This document shows, one piece after another, positions 9,019 through 17,627 of a stretch of DNA of 64,000 bases (position 1 is its first letter; each line of letters starts with the position of its first letter). Source of the DNA: Pseudoalteromonas sp. NC201. GTDB taxonomy: Bacteria > Pseudomonadota > Gammaproteobacteria > Enterobacterales > Alteromonadaceae. The translations under genes were made by a program, and so were the position numbers. The stretch lies in contig NZ_CP022522.1 in NCBI RefSeq assembly GCF_002850255.1, positions 2,045,125-2,109,124 of the forward strand, read 5' to 3'. The notes beneath the pieces were generated by a model. That model saw nothing but the letters and a program-made list of their open reading frames with translations. It was not told the origin of the DNA and ran no database searches.

Positions 9019-10962
9019 CTATTTTCTTGCCTTTCTTTTTATTGATTTATACAACCTCTTCAACTCACCAAGCTCAAGTTTATTAAGTGGTTTTTGTTGA
9101 TACTGTGACTTTTCAATTAATTGATAAAACTGCCAAAGCGACGCTTCTAACTCAGGAAATAACTTACATAACTCAACAATATGTTGTTTCGCCGTAGTGC
9201 CACTTAGGTGCTCTTTGAAATCGGACACTATAGCATTGTAATAGACAAGTTCGATAGGGCGTTTATGCCGAGTAAGCTGCTTGCTAAGGTAAAATAGCGC
9301 AATTGAGAGCAAAAGCAGCATAAACAGGGAAAATATCCCAGCCCAAAATTGACCATTACTCCCAAACCACTCTTTAAACAGTGCGCCTTGCTTTTCTTTG
9401 TCAAAATTAATGACGACGCGAGTCCACTGATAGTCAAGCTCCTCGAGCTGTAATCGCAACCAATTAATAGATTGCCAATTAGACAACCCAATTAAGCTGT
9501 AGCCCAAACCACTTTTAAACTCGCTCGATAATTGTTCTAACTGAGAAAGACTCCCTGTCATGCGTTCTGGGGCAATCCAGGCAGTTGGGTCTAAGCGTTG
9601 CCAGCCAATTCCCGGTGTAAAATATTCAACCCAAGCATGTGCGTCATATTGATAAACGCTGTAATAGCCTTGATTGTCATTTTTTTCACCGCCCAGATAG
9701 CCTGATACTAAGCGAGCGGGGATACCCGCGCTTCGCAGTAGAAACGCCGCAGCAGAGGCGTAATGACCACAAAAACCGTTAAACGAGCTAAATAGAAAGT
9801 CATCAATCCTATCGCTCGATTGGGCTGTAGTTGGTGTTAAGGTATAGACGAAACCATTTTGCAAAAAATAGCGCTTCATTAATTCAATGAATTGGCTCGT
9901 TGTTGTCGATTGACTGTCCCAGTCGCGCGCCAGTTGCCTTGCCTGTTGATTAATGCCGTCAGGTAATGCGGTGTTACGCCTATAATACCAAGGCCTTAAC
10001 GAGTCTTGGGGTTCAAAGTCAGTGAAATCGATTTGATACTCGACAGGTTTTGCTGATAGGTTTTTCAAATAGACCGTGCCAAACACGTTACTATTCAACT
10101 TAGCGTTTCTCGAATAAGAGTATGACAGGCCATACAACCAAGGAAGTTGACTTGGCTGCGCAATAATGGTTGCTGCGCCGATCGGCTCTTTGGGCAACGC
10201 TCTGATATTAGTACCTTGATACTCAGAGACTTTCCATTGCCGTCCGTCAAATTCATCATGAATAATTGCACGCCAATAGAAAGGTCCAGTTTGTTGAGTG
10301 TTCTCAAATGACGCCCTAAACACCAAGTCGCTGGACTGGGATAAGTTTGCGATATTGAAAGGATCTACATTCTCAGATAATCCTGTTTTTGCTTGATTCT
10401 GCGGTGCAGGTAACTGCCAAAATGCCGGGAGTTTTGGTAAAAAAACGACTAATAAGGTAGCTACAGGCAGCACCAATACCAATCCCTTTGCACTTACCTT
10501 AAGCGCAGGTTTGAACCTTAGGTTTTGCTCGAGATTAAGCATGATAGCTAAATTAACAGCCAGCAAAATCAATACAAGAAATGCTGCAAATATACTTTGT
10601 GTAAAAAGAAATAAGCACGGATAAGTAAAGAAATTCAAAATACATATTTGTGTAAATTGGCGAGCTTGCGTGGCATGCACTTGTTTCAGTAGCGATGCAA
10701 CCAACATCAAAGCCACAAAAACATTCACGCTGTTTTTTATACCTATTAATGAGGCCGTTGCAATGGCGCCGAGTAAAGTGACCAAGTTGATAAAGCGAAT
10801 GCTTAACACGCTTGGTTTAGTCACCAACCTCGATGCTTGCCATAGTGTTAAAACGGTACATAACCCGACAAAACCGATACCAAAATCATCGACAAGAATA
10901 ATGCTCAGCAGCCATAAAAATAGTGACGTGCTGTAGTACCATTTTGGGAAGCTAGAATTCAC
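9019..10962 (-). CDS. TgpA-like membrane transglutaminase-family protein
   Basis: This 647-residue protein has an N-terminal block of about six membrane spans (DUF3488, residues 1-190) followed by a periplasmic transglutaminase-like core. The catalytic triad is visible: Cys in FCGHYASA, His in DAHAWVEYF and Asp in RLDPTAW. A further membrane span (about 545-565) and a cytoplasmic DUF4129-like tail follow. The P. aeruginosa homologue TgpA is essential and periplasmic; its substrate is not established here. The gene overlaps the end of the DUF58 gene by 11 bp, the standard MoxR-DUF58-TgpA order. Confidence 0.9.
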   Translation of the reverse strand: MNSSFPKWYYSTSLFLWLLSIILVDDFGIGFVGLCTVLTLWQASRLVTKPSVLSIRFINLVTLLGAIATASLIGIKNSVNVFVALMLVASLLKQVHATQARQFTQICILNFFTYPCLFLFTQSIFAAFLVLILLAVNLAIMLNLEQNLRFKPALKVSAKGLVLVLPVATLLVVFLPKLPAFWQLPAPQNQAKTGLSENVDPFNIANLSQSSDLVFRASFENTQQTGPFYWRAIIHDEFDGRQWKVSEYQGTNIRALPKEPIGAATIIAQPSQLPWLYGLSYSYSRNAKLNSNVFGTVYLKNLSAKPVEYQIDFTDFEPQDSLRPWYYRRNTALPDGINQQARQLARDWDSQSTTTSQFIELMKRYFLQNGFVYTLTPTTAQSSDRIDDFLFSSFNGFCGHYASAAAFLLRSAGIPARLVSGYLGGEKNDNQGYYSVYQYDAHAWVEYFTPGIGWQRLDPTAWIAPERMTGSLSQLEQLSSEFKSGLGYSLIGLSNWQSINWLRLQLEELDYQWTRVVINFDKEKQGALFKEWFGSNGQFWAGIFSLFMLLLLSIALFYLSKQLTRHKRPIELVYYNAIVSDFKEHLSGTTAKQHIVELCKLFPELEASLWQFYQLIEKSQYQQKPLNKLELGELKRLYKSIKRKARK

Positions 10963-11893
10963 TTAATGCCTCCAAGCAACATAGTTTATGGGTTTCACCT
11001 TGACCGAACGGGATCCTGTTTTGTTGAAGTAACAGGGCATAACTTGTTTGTTGCTTATCGGCGTCAAGCACCATAGTACAAAGTTTACTCAGACGTTCTT
11101 CTTTGCTGCCTGAAAGTTTAGAATAATCGAAAATAATGCGGTGTAAATCGGCCGACTCCGGTGCATTCTGTTTAATTAACATCAGTTCCGTCTTGGCGTA
11201 ATGCTTCCAAGAAACGCGGCTTAAACTCATCCCTTTTTGATATTGCGAGAGATGGTCGAACTCAACTGAACGCTCTTTCTGTTGTATGCTTTGGCTAGTA
11301 TTCGAGGCACTGCCGAAGCTAAACTCTGTGTCTACAACGGGCAATGGAGTAGGGTACACGTAGAAAGCATCGTTTGGTTTTATATACGACCAGGTACGAA
11401 TAAGGCCAAATGGGAAGTAGCTGAGGATTTTAATTACCCCCGTATCATATACGCCACGAGGTAATTCAGGGGCACTTAGCTCGAGAATTTTCTCATCACT
11501 CACTTTGGAAATATAGGTAGCCGTTTGGTTGTATTCACTTGAAAGTCTGAGTGATTGGATCTCTGTGCTAGATGAAATACTGAGCCTAATAGATGAACTA
11601 TATGGGCTAAAATTAGCATTACTTCCCAAATATCGGACATTTGTATTGTTCAAGTTGAAAAAACCTAAAAATAGGGCGGCTATCATCATCACAGCCATAA
11701 TGTAGGACACTGCAAGGATTAGATTATTTTGATAGTTGATCCCCAATACAAAATTAAGCAAAGCCACAGCGATAAAAAAACCGCCATCCTTAGATGGCAG
11801 TATGTAGATATTATTATGAGATAACCGTATTTCTGAGCGTTGATGTCGTTGATAAATATGCTGCTTAACTTTCCGTTTCAAGCGGTTAATCAT
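10952..11893 (-). CDS. DUF58-domain membrane protein
   Basis: A 313-residue protein with two membrane segments near residues 35-80 and a soluble beta-rich part. It then has the DUF58 signature, a run around VEFDHLSQYQKGMSLSRVSW that is hallmark for the family and lies on the VWA-like fold. DUF58 proteins usually work with MoxR ATPases, probably as metal-dependent chaperone or assembly partners. Start ATG at 11893 lies 2 bp after the moxR stop codon. Confident as to family; role inferred from neighbours. Confidence 0.88.
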   Translation of the reverse strand: MINRLKRKVKQHIYQRHQRSEIRLSHNNIYILPSKDGGFFIAVALLNFVLGINYQNNLILAVSYIMAVMMIAALFLGFFNLNNTNVRYLGSNANFSPYSSSIRLSISSSTEIQSLRLSSEYNQTATYISKVSDEKILELSAPELPRGVYDTGVIKILSYFPFGLIRTWSYIKPNDAFYVYPTPLPVVDTEFSFGSASNTSQSIQQKERSVEFDHLSQYQKGMSLSRVSWKHYAKTELMLIKQNAPESADLHRIIFDYSKLSGSKEERLSKLCTMVLDADKQQTSYALLLQQNRIPFGQGETHKLCCLEALSEF

Positions 11894-11895
11894 GC

Positions 11896-12801
11896 TTAAT
11901 GTACCGGTACGTTTTGAAAGACCTGTGTCTGAACTTCTGCTTCATTAGTCGTGGTAACGCCAAGCCGATGGGCACAGACTGAAGTGAAAACGGCTTGAAC
12001 ATCATCGGGTATGACGAAATCTCGACCACTAATAAACGCATATGCACGACTTGCGGCTGCAAGTGCGATGCTAGCTCTTGGCGACAAAGGATCGCTAAAT
12101 TGACCTGAGCTTCGTGTGTAGTTAACTAAGCGAAGGATGTAATCAATAATAGCGTCACTTAGCACAATGTTAGGCACAACTTGTTGATAGGCTAACAGTG
12201 TTTTACCATCGATCACTTGTGGTGCTTGAGTCAGTTTTCTCGCTTTCCCAGCTAATTTAATTAGCTGCGCTTCTGCCATTTCCGAGGGGTATCCTAAGCT
12301 TATACGCATAAAAAAGCGGTCTAGTTGTGACTCAGGCAGTGGATGCGTGCCAGATTGATGCTGAGGATTTTGCGTTGCAATCACAAAAAATGGGCTAGGG
12401 AGCTCATGGCTTACGCCATCGATGGTTACTTGATGTTCTTCCATGGACTCCAACAACGCGCTTTGAGCTTTTGGACTTGCGCGGTTGATTTCATCGGCCA
12501 GTAAAACTTGGCTGAAAATTGGACCAGGATGGAATTCAAAAGACTGATGTTCACGGTTAAAAATAGAAGTGCCGGTAATATCAGCTGGGAGTAGATCGCT
12601 AGTAAATTGCACGCGACGATATGTCAGACCTAACACATCTGCAAGAGAATGAGATAGCGTCGTCTTACCCATACCTGGTAAATCTTCAATAAGGAGATGG
12701 CCGCGACACAAAAGACTGCAGATCGCGAGCTTTATTTGTTCAGGCTTTTCTAAAATAACGGTAGAGAGCGCATCGGTAAGTTTCTTTATTTCTTCATTCA
12801 T
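11896..12801 (-). CDS. MoxR-family AAA+ ATPase
   Basis: A 301-residue AAA+ ATPase. Walker A is GMGKTT (within LPGMGKTTLS), Walker B is LLADEINR, and the sensor region reads VIATQNP. The arginine and lid region SPRASIALAAASRAYA matches the AAA_lid_2 part of MoxR proteins. MoxR enzymes are thought to remodel or activate VWA/DUF58 partners; the DUF58 gene is next. The ATG overlaps the stop of the upstream receiver gene by 4 bp (ATGA), implying coupled translation. Confidence 0.92.
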   Translation of the reverse strand: MNEEIKKLTDALSTVILEKPEQIKLAICSLLCRGHLLIEDLPGMGKTTLSHSLADVLGLTYRRVQFTSDLLPADITGTSIFNREHQSFEFHPGPIFSQVLLADEINRASPKAQSALLESMEEHQVTIDGVSHELPSPFFVIATQNPQHQSGTHPLPESQLDRFFMRISLGYPSEMAEAQLIKLAGKARKLTQAPQVIDGKTLLAYQQVVPNIVLSDAIIDYILRLVNYTRSSGQFSDPLSPRASIALAAASRAYAFISGRDFVIPDDVQAVFTSVCAHRLGVTTTNEAEVQTQVFQNVPVH

Positions 12802-13181
12802 GTAACCAGCTCTAAACGCTTCATAACTGAATCCACTTTATGTGCATTGAAAGGTTTAGCGATAAAGCCCTTAGCACCAAGCTCCCAAGTGTTTTGAACA
12901 TTCTCCATACTATTATGGCCAGAGCACATGATGACATGGGCCACAGGAAAGTTTTCGTTGATGTAGGAAAGAATTTCGGTGCCATCTGTATCGGGAAGCT
13001 CAATATCTAAAAAGACAACACTGGGTTGTTTATGCTTTAGTAGCGGCTTTGCGGAATCAAAGTCTTCACAACCATAAACTTCTTCAAACCCTAAGTTTTC
13101 CAAAATCTGTGTCAGAAAATCTCTGATCTCAACAGCGTCATCAATTATCAAGATTGGTTCTAGCGGTCTTACAAATTCCAT
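12798..13181 (-). CDS. single-domain response regulator (receiver only)
   Basis: A 127-residue stand-alone receiver with IIDDAVE, phospho-acceptor Asp in VFLDIELPD, a Ser switch residue in IMCSGH, and Lys in IAKPFN. There is no output domain, so it acts by protein contact. It overlaps moxR by 4 bp and heads the receiver-moxR-DUF58-tgpA operon, a coupling that suggests phospho-control of the MoxR machinery (inference). The in-frame TTG at 13196 is an alternative start; the ATG at 13181 is preferred. Confidence 0.85.
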   Translation of the reverse strand: MEFVRPLEPILIIDDAVEIRDFLTQILENLGFEEVYGCEDFDSAKPLLKHKQPSVVFLDIELPDTDGTEILSYINENFPVAHVIMCSGHNSMENVQNTWELGAKGFIAKPFNAHKVDSVMKRLELVT

Positions 13182-13266
13182 ATGTCGATACTTCAAATTA
13201 CAAATTCAACCACATACTATAAAAAGCGAAACCATAGCTCAATAGAAAATACAGTAAACTTTTTAA

Positions 13267-13300
13267 TAATGTCCGATACCGTCTAGTATTGGACATATTA
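13267..13300. promoter_or_regulatory. imperfect inverted repeat upstream of the receiver-moxR operon
   Basis: TAATGTCC-ATAC and GTAT-GGACAT-TTA arms face each other across a 7-base centre, about 85 bp before the receiver start codon. The spacing and dyad fit an operator; it could also be an mRNA hairpin for the converging end of the upstream S41 gene. No regulator can be assigned. Confidence 0.3.
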
Positions 13301-13416
13301 AGGGTGATTAAATTGGCTTTCTTAACACTACAATTACTACAAACTATATAGCCTATAATTTACGTTATGTTAAATACAGTAAATTAAAAGAGAGATTAAC
13401 TTACTCTCTTATACAA

Positions 13417-14697
13417 TCAAAATTTCGTTGGATGTTTACGGACTAATTTTTGACCTGCTTTCGTTTTCGAATGTAAAACTGACACTGCTGTTTCTAATGC
13501 TACGTCTTTACCATTTTTGTCCATGTCGCCAGCCACGATTATATTTGGTTCGAAGTCTTCACGAAAACTACCATTTACGTGATATAAGCGTTCAAACCCA
13601 ACTTCAACCCAAGCGTTACTTTGATCAAGGACGAGACGTTTGATGCCGCCAAGCAAATCAGCCATCGGTGCGCCAATTACTGCGTCCGCACCCAAAGCAT
13701 CAAAGCCAATTGTCATGCCTTCTCCAATACTGCCAGTCCAGCGCCCAGCAAGTACAACAAATGGTACCTTTATTTGTTGCTTTGCTGGTTTAGTGAGCGC
13801 GTCTTTTAACTCTGCTTTGTTGAATTGTACAGATCCCGTTTGATTACGGTACTTTTGATACACGCTTGGCGCAGCAGTAAAATGTCCAAGTATGGGTTCT
13901 GCGACACCAGTATTCCCGCCGCTGGGTGTATTTCTAAGGTCAATAATATAACCTTTCACTTCACCTAAAAGCTTTAATGCAGCTTTAAACTCATCAACGG
14001 TTTGGGCGTTGCCCATGGCGTTATTAAATCGAATATGACCAAATTCATCTATTTTTTCGTAGGATACTTTAGGCCCATTACCTAGCGCATTTATCGCATC
14101 ATAACTTGCGGCAAGTTCGACAGTTGCTAGCTTTGTATCCCGTTGAAATTCAATTTCGCGTTTTTGATAACGTTTTCCTCCTAACGCAATATTCAGTGCG
14201 TAACTCTTCTGAGCCTTATTTAATTGACTCAATGGCACCTGCATTACGTCTTGGATGGCTTGCGATATTGTATTGCCATCTATCCTTGTCACTTTATCTC
14301 CGGGTTTTATCCCTTTAACGTCTGCATCGCTGCTACGTTTTACGTCAATAATAAGTGCGCTGTTATCATTAAACTCGACATACATATCTGCACCTGTTGG
14401 ATACACACTGTAATCCTCTTCATTTAATGGACCAAGATTGAGGTGCGGATCTGTAAAGTGGCGTAAATATGCTTGGCTTAAATCAATAAAGGCTTGCTTT
14501 GAATCTAAATTATTTAACTTATTCTCAAATAGCTGCCGAGTTTGCTGGTAATCTTTAAAGTCATCTAGATATGCGTAATGGGTTTGCAAGTTATGATCGA
14601 GTTCTTTCCAAGCATCTAACGCGCTAAAAGTCTCAGCACTTGCAGAAAAATTTGTTGTTAAAAGGAAGCTGAAGCATAAAAAAGCATTTAGTTTCAT
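13417..14697 (-). CDS. S41-family secreted protease (tail-specific protease-like)
   Basis: This 426-residue protein starts with a signal peptide (cleavage near SASA-ETF, residue 21-22). A PDZ-like segment (about 115-160; KGIKPGDKVTRIDGN) is followed by the S41 catalytic core. YIIDLRNTPSGGN holds the strand and oxyanion region, and the nucleophilic Ser lies in GRWTGSIGEG. S41 proteases cleave periplasmic proteins at C-terminal or unstructured parts using a Ser-based catalytic group. It sits alone on the minus strand. The exact substrate is unknown, and it is shorter than Prc and CtpA-type homologues with long tails. Confidence 0.82.
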   Translation of the reverse strand: MKLNAFLCFSFLLTTNFSASAETFSALDAWKELDHNLQTHYAYLDDFKDYQQTRQLFENKLNNLDSKQAFIDLSQAYLRHFTDPHLNLGPLNEEDYSVYPTGADMYVEFNDNSALIIDVKRSSDADVKGIKPGDKVTRIDGNTISQAIQDVMQVPLSQLNKAQKSYALNIALGGKRYQKREIEFQRDTKLATVELAASYDAINALGNGPKVSYEKIDEFGHIRFNNAMGNAQTVDEFKAALKLLGEVKGYIIDLRNTPSGGNTGVAEPILGHFTAAPSVYQKYRNQTGSVQFNKAELKDALTKPAKQQIKVPFVVLAGRWTGSIGEGMTIGFDALGADAVIGAPMADLLGGIKRLVLDQSNAWVEVGFERLYHVNGSFREDFEPNIIVAGDMDKNGKDVALETAVSVLHSKTKAGQKLVRKHPTKF

Positions 14698-14742
14698 ATT
14701 ATTATGTCCTTGTTATTATTATTTAATCCCAGTTATTTCATA

Positions 14743-15315
14743 CTAATGAAGCGCTGCGCTAAATGGAATACGCTTACAAATATCCGCTTCTGCGATGAGA
14801 ATTTCCTCTAAACGTTTGTCTATCGTTAATTTGTCGAAATACTCGTAGCCGAGCTCCACAAAGAGGTTTTTGTGTTTTTCTTCTGACTTGGCGATTGCAA
14901 CATAAAAGTCTTTCTCTTTGCCTTCAGGAAGCGCTTCTGCAACTAAAGAAAAACGCTCGTGGCCCCTAGCCTCAATTACCGCACCAATCAGTAATCTATC
15001 AATTAAATATTCATCTGTGCCTTGGCGGAATAATGCGCGCATTTGCTTTATATAGGGGTCTTTTTGATCGTTTCCTAGTAGCGTACCACGCTCGGTTAAG
15101 ATCTTAAGTACCTGTTTAAAATGGATCATTTCTTCTATTGCGAGATCAGCCATCGCTTTTACTAGCTTGATCCTGTCTGGGTAATGACCAAGCATTGCCA
15201 TCGCCATTCCGGCTGCTTTTTTTTCTGCAGCGGCGTGATCTTGAAGAAAGGTATCAAAGTCGGCTAGGACTTTTTCAGTCCAGCTAAAAGGTGTGTGATA
15301 TTTTAATTCAAACAT
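14743..15315 (-). CDS. miaE: tRNA-(ms2io6A)-hydroxylase MiaE
   Basis: A 190-residue ferritin-like diiron monooxygenase that hydroxylates the isopentenyl group of ms2i6A37 in tRNA. Iron-ligand motifs are visible: EKKAAG, EEMIHF, EARGHERF and SEEKH. Length matches the family. It starts ATG at 15315 and is followed downstream by the S41 gene after about 45 bp. Its restricted occurrence in some gammaproteobacteria fits the inferred host. Confidence 0.93.
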   Translation of the reverse strand: MFELKYHTPFSWTEKVLADFDTFLQDHAAAEKKAAGMAMAMLGHYPDRIKLVKAMADLAIEEMIHFKQVLKILTERGTLLGNDQKDPYIKQMRALFRQGTDEYLIDRLLIGAVIEARGHERFSLVAEALPEGKEKDFYVAIAKSEEKHKNLFVELGYEYFDKLTIDKRLEEILIAEADICKRIPFSAALH

Positions 15316-15357
15316 AATTCTATCTTGTATATACAGCTTGTGGTGAGTATAACAAAC

Positions 15358-16011
15358 TCAGGTGCTCGAGCGAACTTGCATGCTAAAGAGCGCTGTGTCT
15401 TTATCTGCTTTGCCATTACGTGTCGATTCCACTTTATTGGGGTGTGAAAACCACTTCCATGCAGTGACTTTACCACCGATATTGACATGCGGAATGGTCA
15501 CTTTTTCTTGAGTCACGCCTATAAATTCGGCAAGCGTTTGCTCGGCATCAGTCGCGGTTAGATTGACCATTATAATAGGAATATGATTCATTTTTGCAAA
15601 GCTAAGCACCCTATCATGATGCTTGCAATAACAATCCCGCCAATAACCATCATCTTCAAAATGTTTGTCAAAATCAGGAAAAGTTTCCAAATAACAACGC
15701 TTAATGGTGTCGTTAAAGCCCCCTTTTTGTGACAGTAAATTTTCTTTCATTGCCGTCATCAAACGCTTAATTGAGGGAAGCCATTGCTCAAAATCTCGTG
15801 TCAAATGTACTATTTTAACTTCAGGATATAAAGCATATAGTTTTTCATAGTCAGCAAAAACGGGCGTGTCAGCAATAAACTCAGCGCAGTCTAACGCTTG
15901 CCTTGTGTATGCCGTGTGTGCTGTTTTGTATCCAGCACCTAATGCAGCAATACACAGACTTGTTGTGCCCGTTCGTGGTAAACCCGTTACCAGAAATTTG
16001 TGTTTTGTCAT
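15358..16011 (-). CDS. sulfotransferase-family protein
   Basis: This 217-residue protein opens with GLPRTGTTSL, the PAPS 5'-phosphosulfate-binding loop of sulfotransferases, and has the 3'-phosphate-binding type segment VHLTRDFEQWLPS around residue 70. It resembles the small bacterial Sulfotransfer_4 type. The acceptor is unknown. Its start lies 2 bp after the MAPEG gene stop, so the two are probably co-transcribed. Confidence 0.8.
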   Translation of the reverse strand: MTKHKFLVTGLPRTGTTSLCIAALGAGYKTAHTAYTRQALDCAEFIADTPVFADYEKLYALYPEVKIVHLTRDFEQWLPSIKRLMTAMKENLLSQKGGFNDTIKRCYLETFPDFDKHFEDDGYWRDCYCKHHDRVLSFAKMNHIPIIMVNLTATDAEQTLAEFIGVTQEKVTIPHVNIGGKVTAWKWFSHPNKVESTRNGKADKDTALFSMQVRSST

Positions 16012-16013
16012 AT

Positions 16014-16388
16014 TTAGATAAAGTAATACACGAGGTTGAATGACGCTAAAATAAGTATTACTCCATATGTTGTCGCCATCGCTACTTTTCTGATTGAAAA
16101 GTTGGTTTTACCGAGTGCAACATAGTGTGCAACTCGAGAAAACAAAAAAGCAATGCCAAAAGCATGAAGTAGATATGGGTTGATTTGTTGAGTTTCGAGT
16201 AACAACATCATTAACAGTACGAAAGGTGTGTACTCGATAAAGTTGCCGTGGATCCGTATTGCACTTTGCAGTTCATCGACACCGCCATCTCCTAGCGATA
16301 CTTTGTGTCTGTATCTGAGTGATATTATGTTAAAACTGAGTTTAATATAGATTATTGCCAGTAATGCCGCATATAAACCGGTGATCAT
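16014..16388 (-). CDS. MAPEG-family membrane protein
   Basis: A 124-residue protein with four predicted membrane helices and the family hallmark around residues 40-60 (QSAIRIHGNFIEYTPF, matching the usual AQ..H.N..EY.P). MAPEG proteins include glutathione-dependent transferases and peroxidases; bacterial members are mostly uncharacterised. The Shine-Dalgarno GGAGGG lies inside the 3' arm of the terminator hairpin just upstream (16392-16412). Confidence 0.85.
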   Translation of the reverse strand: MITGLYAALLAIIYIKLSFNIISLRYRHKVSLGDGGVDELQSAIRIHGNFIEYTPFVLLMMLLLETQQINPYLLHAFGIAFLFSRVAHYVALGKTNFSIRKVAMATTYGVILILASFNLVYYFI

Positions 16389-16391
16389 AAA

Positions 16392-16412
16392 AAGCCCTCC
16401 AATGGAGGGCTT
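16392..16412 (-). terminator. hairpin terminator of the SIMPL gene, overlapping the RBS of the MAPEG gene
   Basis: A nine-bp stem (AAGCCCTCC / GGAGGGCTT) with a 3-base loop, followed on the minus strand by TTTTT. The 3' arm supplies GGAGGG six bases before the MAPEG ATG at 16388, so readthrough transcripts would have the ribosome site paired in the hairpin. Confidence 0.75.
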
Positions 16413-16444
16413 AGTGTATAAGTTTAATTAGTTCACAGCCAGTA

Positions 16445-17149
16445 TTACTCAATTAAGTAAACAGCATAAACTTCCGCGTTCAATGTAATTGCACCTGTGT
16501 TATACGCATTTTTGTATGCGCCTTGATCTGCTTCCATAGCCACCGCTGCAGAGCGCACGTAAGGCTGAACTGGCGTTTGCATTGGTTGGAATGAAACTGA
16601 GTACAGTTTTGCCAATTCAACATCAAACTCGCCTGCTAGTTCTTTAGCTGCTTTCTTTGCATCTTTAATGGCGGCTTTTTTGAGACTTTGCAGATACTTG
16701 CCTTCATTTTCAACACCAAATTCTGTGTTATTGAACTGATTGATGCCGCTGTCTACAAACTCTTGAAGTAACTCTGGGTATTTTTTGATGTCTTTAAGTT
16801 TCACAGTCAAGCTGCGGCTCACACGAAACCCATCAAACTCTTCTTCATTTGATTCGCGATTGTAGCGTGTCTGTCTGTAAACATTCAGTTGCTCTGCATG
16901 AATATCGTCTTCTTTAATATCGAAGCGTTTAGCGATTTCGATGGCCTTAGCCATGATCTTATCGACGTTTTCTTTGGCTGTAGGTAGCGATTTTTGCTTT
17001 TCGGTAATGGCGACACGTATGGTTGCAACATCGGGTTGTACTTGAATAAATGAAGTGCCTTTAACATATAAATGCGGAGAGTCAGGCAATGCGCCTGCAA
17101 AGCTAAATCCAGATAAACATAATGCCAGTAAGCCAGTTAAAATTCGCAT
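16445..17149 (-). CDS. SIMPL-domain (DUF541) periplasmic protein
   Basis: A 234-residue protein with signal peptide (cleavage near SFAGA) and a DUF541/SIMPL fold. It begins VKGTSFIQVQPDVATIRVAI and carries the usual FRVSRSLTVKLKD and VNQFN-like (INQFNNTEFG) elements. E. coli YggE, the best-known member, is linked to lower oxidative stress. No catalytic residues are known in the family. It is monocistronic, ending at the hairpin at 16392-16412. Confidence 0.85.
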   Translation of the reverse strand: MRILTGLLALCLSGFSFAGALPDSPHLYVKGTSFIQVQPDVATIRVAITEKQKSLPTAKENVDKIMAKAIEIAKRFDIKEDDIHAEQLNVYRQTRYNRESNEEEFDGFRVSRSLTVKLKDIKKYPELLQEFVDSGINQFNNTEFGVENEGKYLQSLKKAAIKDAKKAAKELAGEFDVELAKLYSVSFQPMQTPVQPYVRSAAVAMEADQGAYKNAYNTGAITLNAEVYAVYLIE

Positions 17150-17307
17150 CTTTTGCTCCTAAAATGTGATACCTGCATATTCAAGCATATTTCAATTAAC
17201 AACTACTGAATTGGATTTCAGGGTAACAAATTTTAACAAAATGGTTGATTATCACTCTGAGAAGTTATATGTGGTACTCTCAACTTTTACGCGTGATTGA
17301 TAAACAA

Positions 17308-17339
17308 AAATCGCCGCCAATATGAGTTGGCGGCGATTT
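17308..17339 (-). terminator. rho-independent terminator, probably that of maeA
   Basis: A 13-bp perfect stem (AAATCGCCGCCAA / TTGGCGGCGATTT) with a 6-base loop, followed on the minus strand by TTGTTTATC. It lies about 290 bp beyond the maeA stop codon, separated from it by the MITE-like element at 17352-17614, which seems to have moved between the gene and its terminator. Confidence 0.82.
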
Positions 17340-17351
17340 CTGTTTTAGCTA

Positions 17352-17614
17352 GGGCCTGTTGACCTTTGCTGTTTGATTTTTGTTCTTCTGAGTGTGTTTT
17401 GGTCGCGACGCTCGACTTGCCGCCTAGTAATCTAGGCAAAAGTTGAGCAACAATGAACAAATCGCACTCAGGTGAACCCAAAGGGCAGCGCTTGACTGGC
17501 ATTTCTACTGTGTTATCACCTGACTTACATAGAATAACTATGCTACGCAGGCTCTGCCTTGTATAAATACCAGTCAAACTGCTGCAAAAACAAACTTGAA
17601 AGATCAACAGGCCC
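17352..17614. mobile_element. MITE-like element with terminal inverted repeats and TA flanks
   Basis: The ends are imperfect inverted repeats: GGGCCTGTTGACCTTTG at the left, and on the opposite strand GGGCCTGTTGATCTTTC at the right. Similarity (GTTTG-TTTTTG) runs about 30 bp inward. Each end is next to TA (17350-17351 and 17615-17616), as expected for a TA target duplication of Tc1/mariner or IS630-type transposition. No transposase is encoded; a frame crosses it on the minus strand but has no coding features. It lies 12 bp from the maeA stop codon. Confidence 0.65.
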
Positions 17615-17627
17615 TAAGTAAAAGTAA

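Noticed and set aside
17287..17607. 106-residue minus-strand frame
   Set aside because: It runs through the MITE-like element and the maeA terminator stem, with no ribosome site or recognisable protein features.
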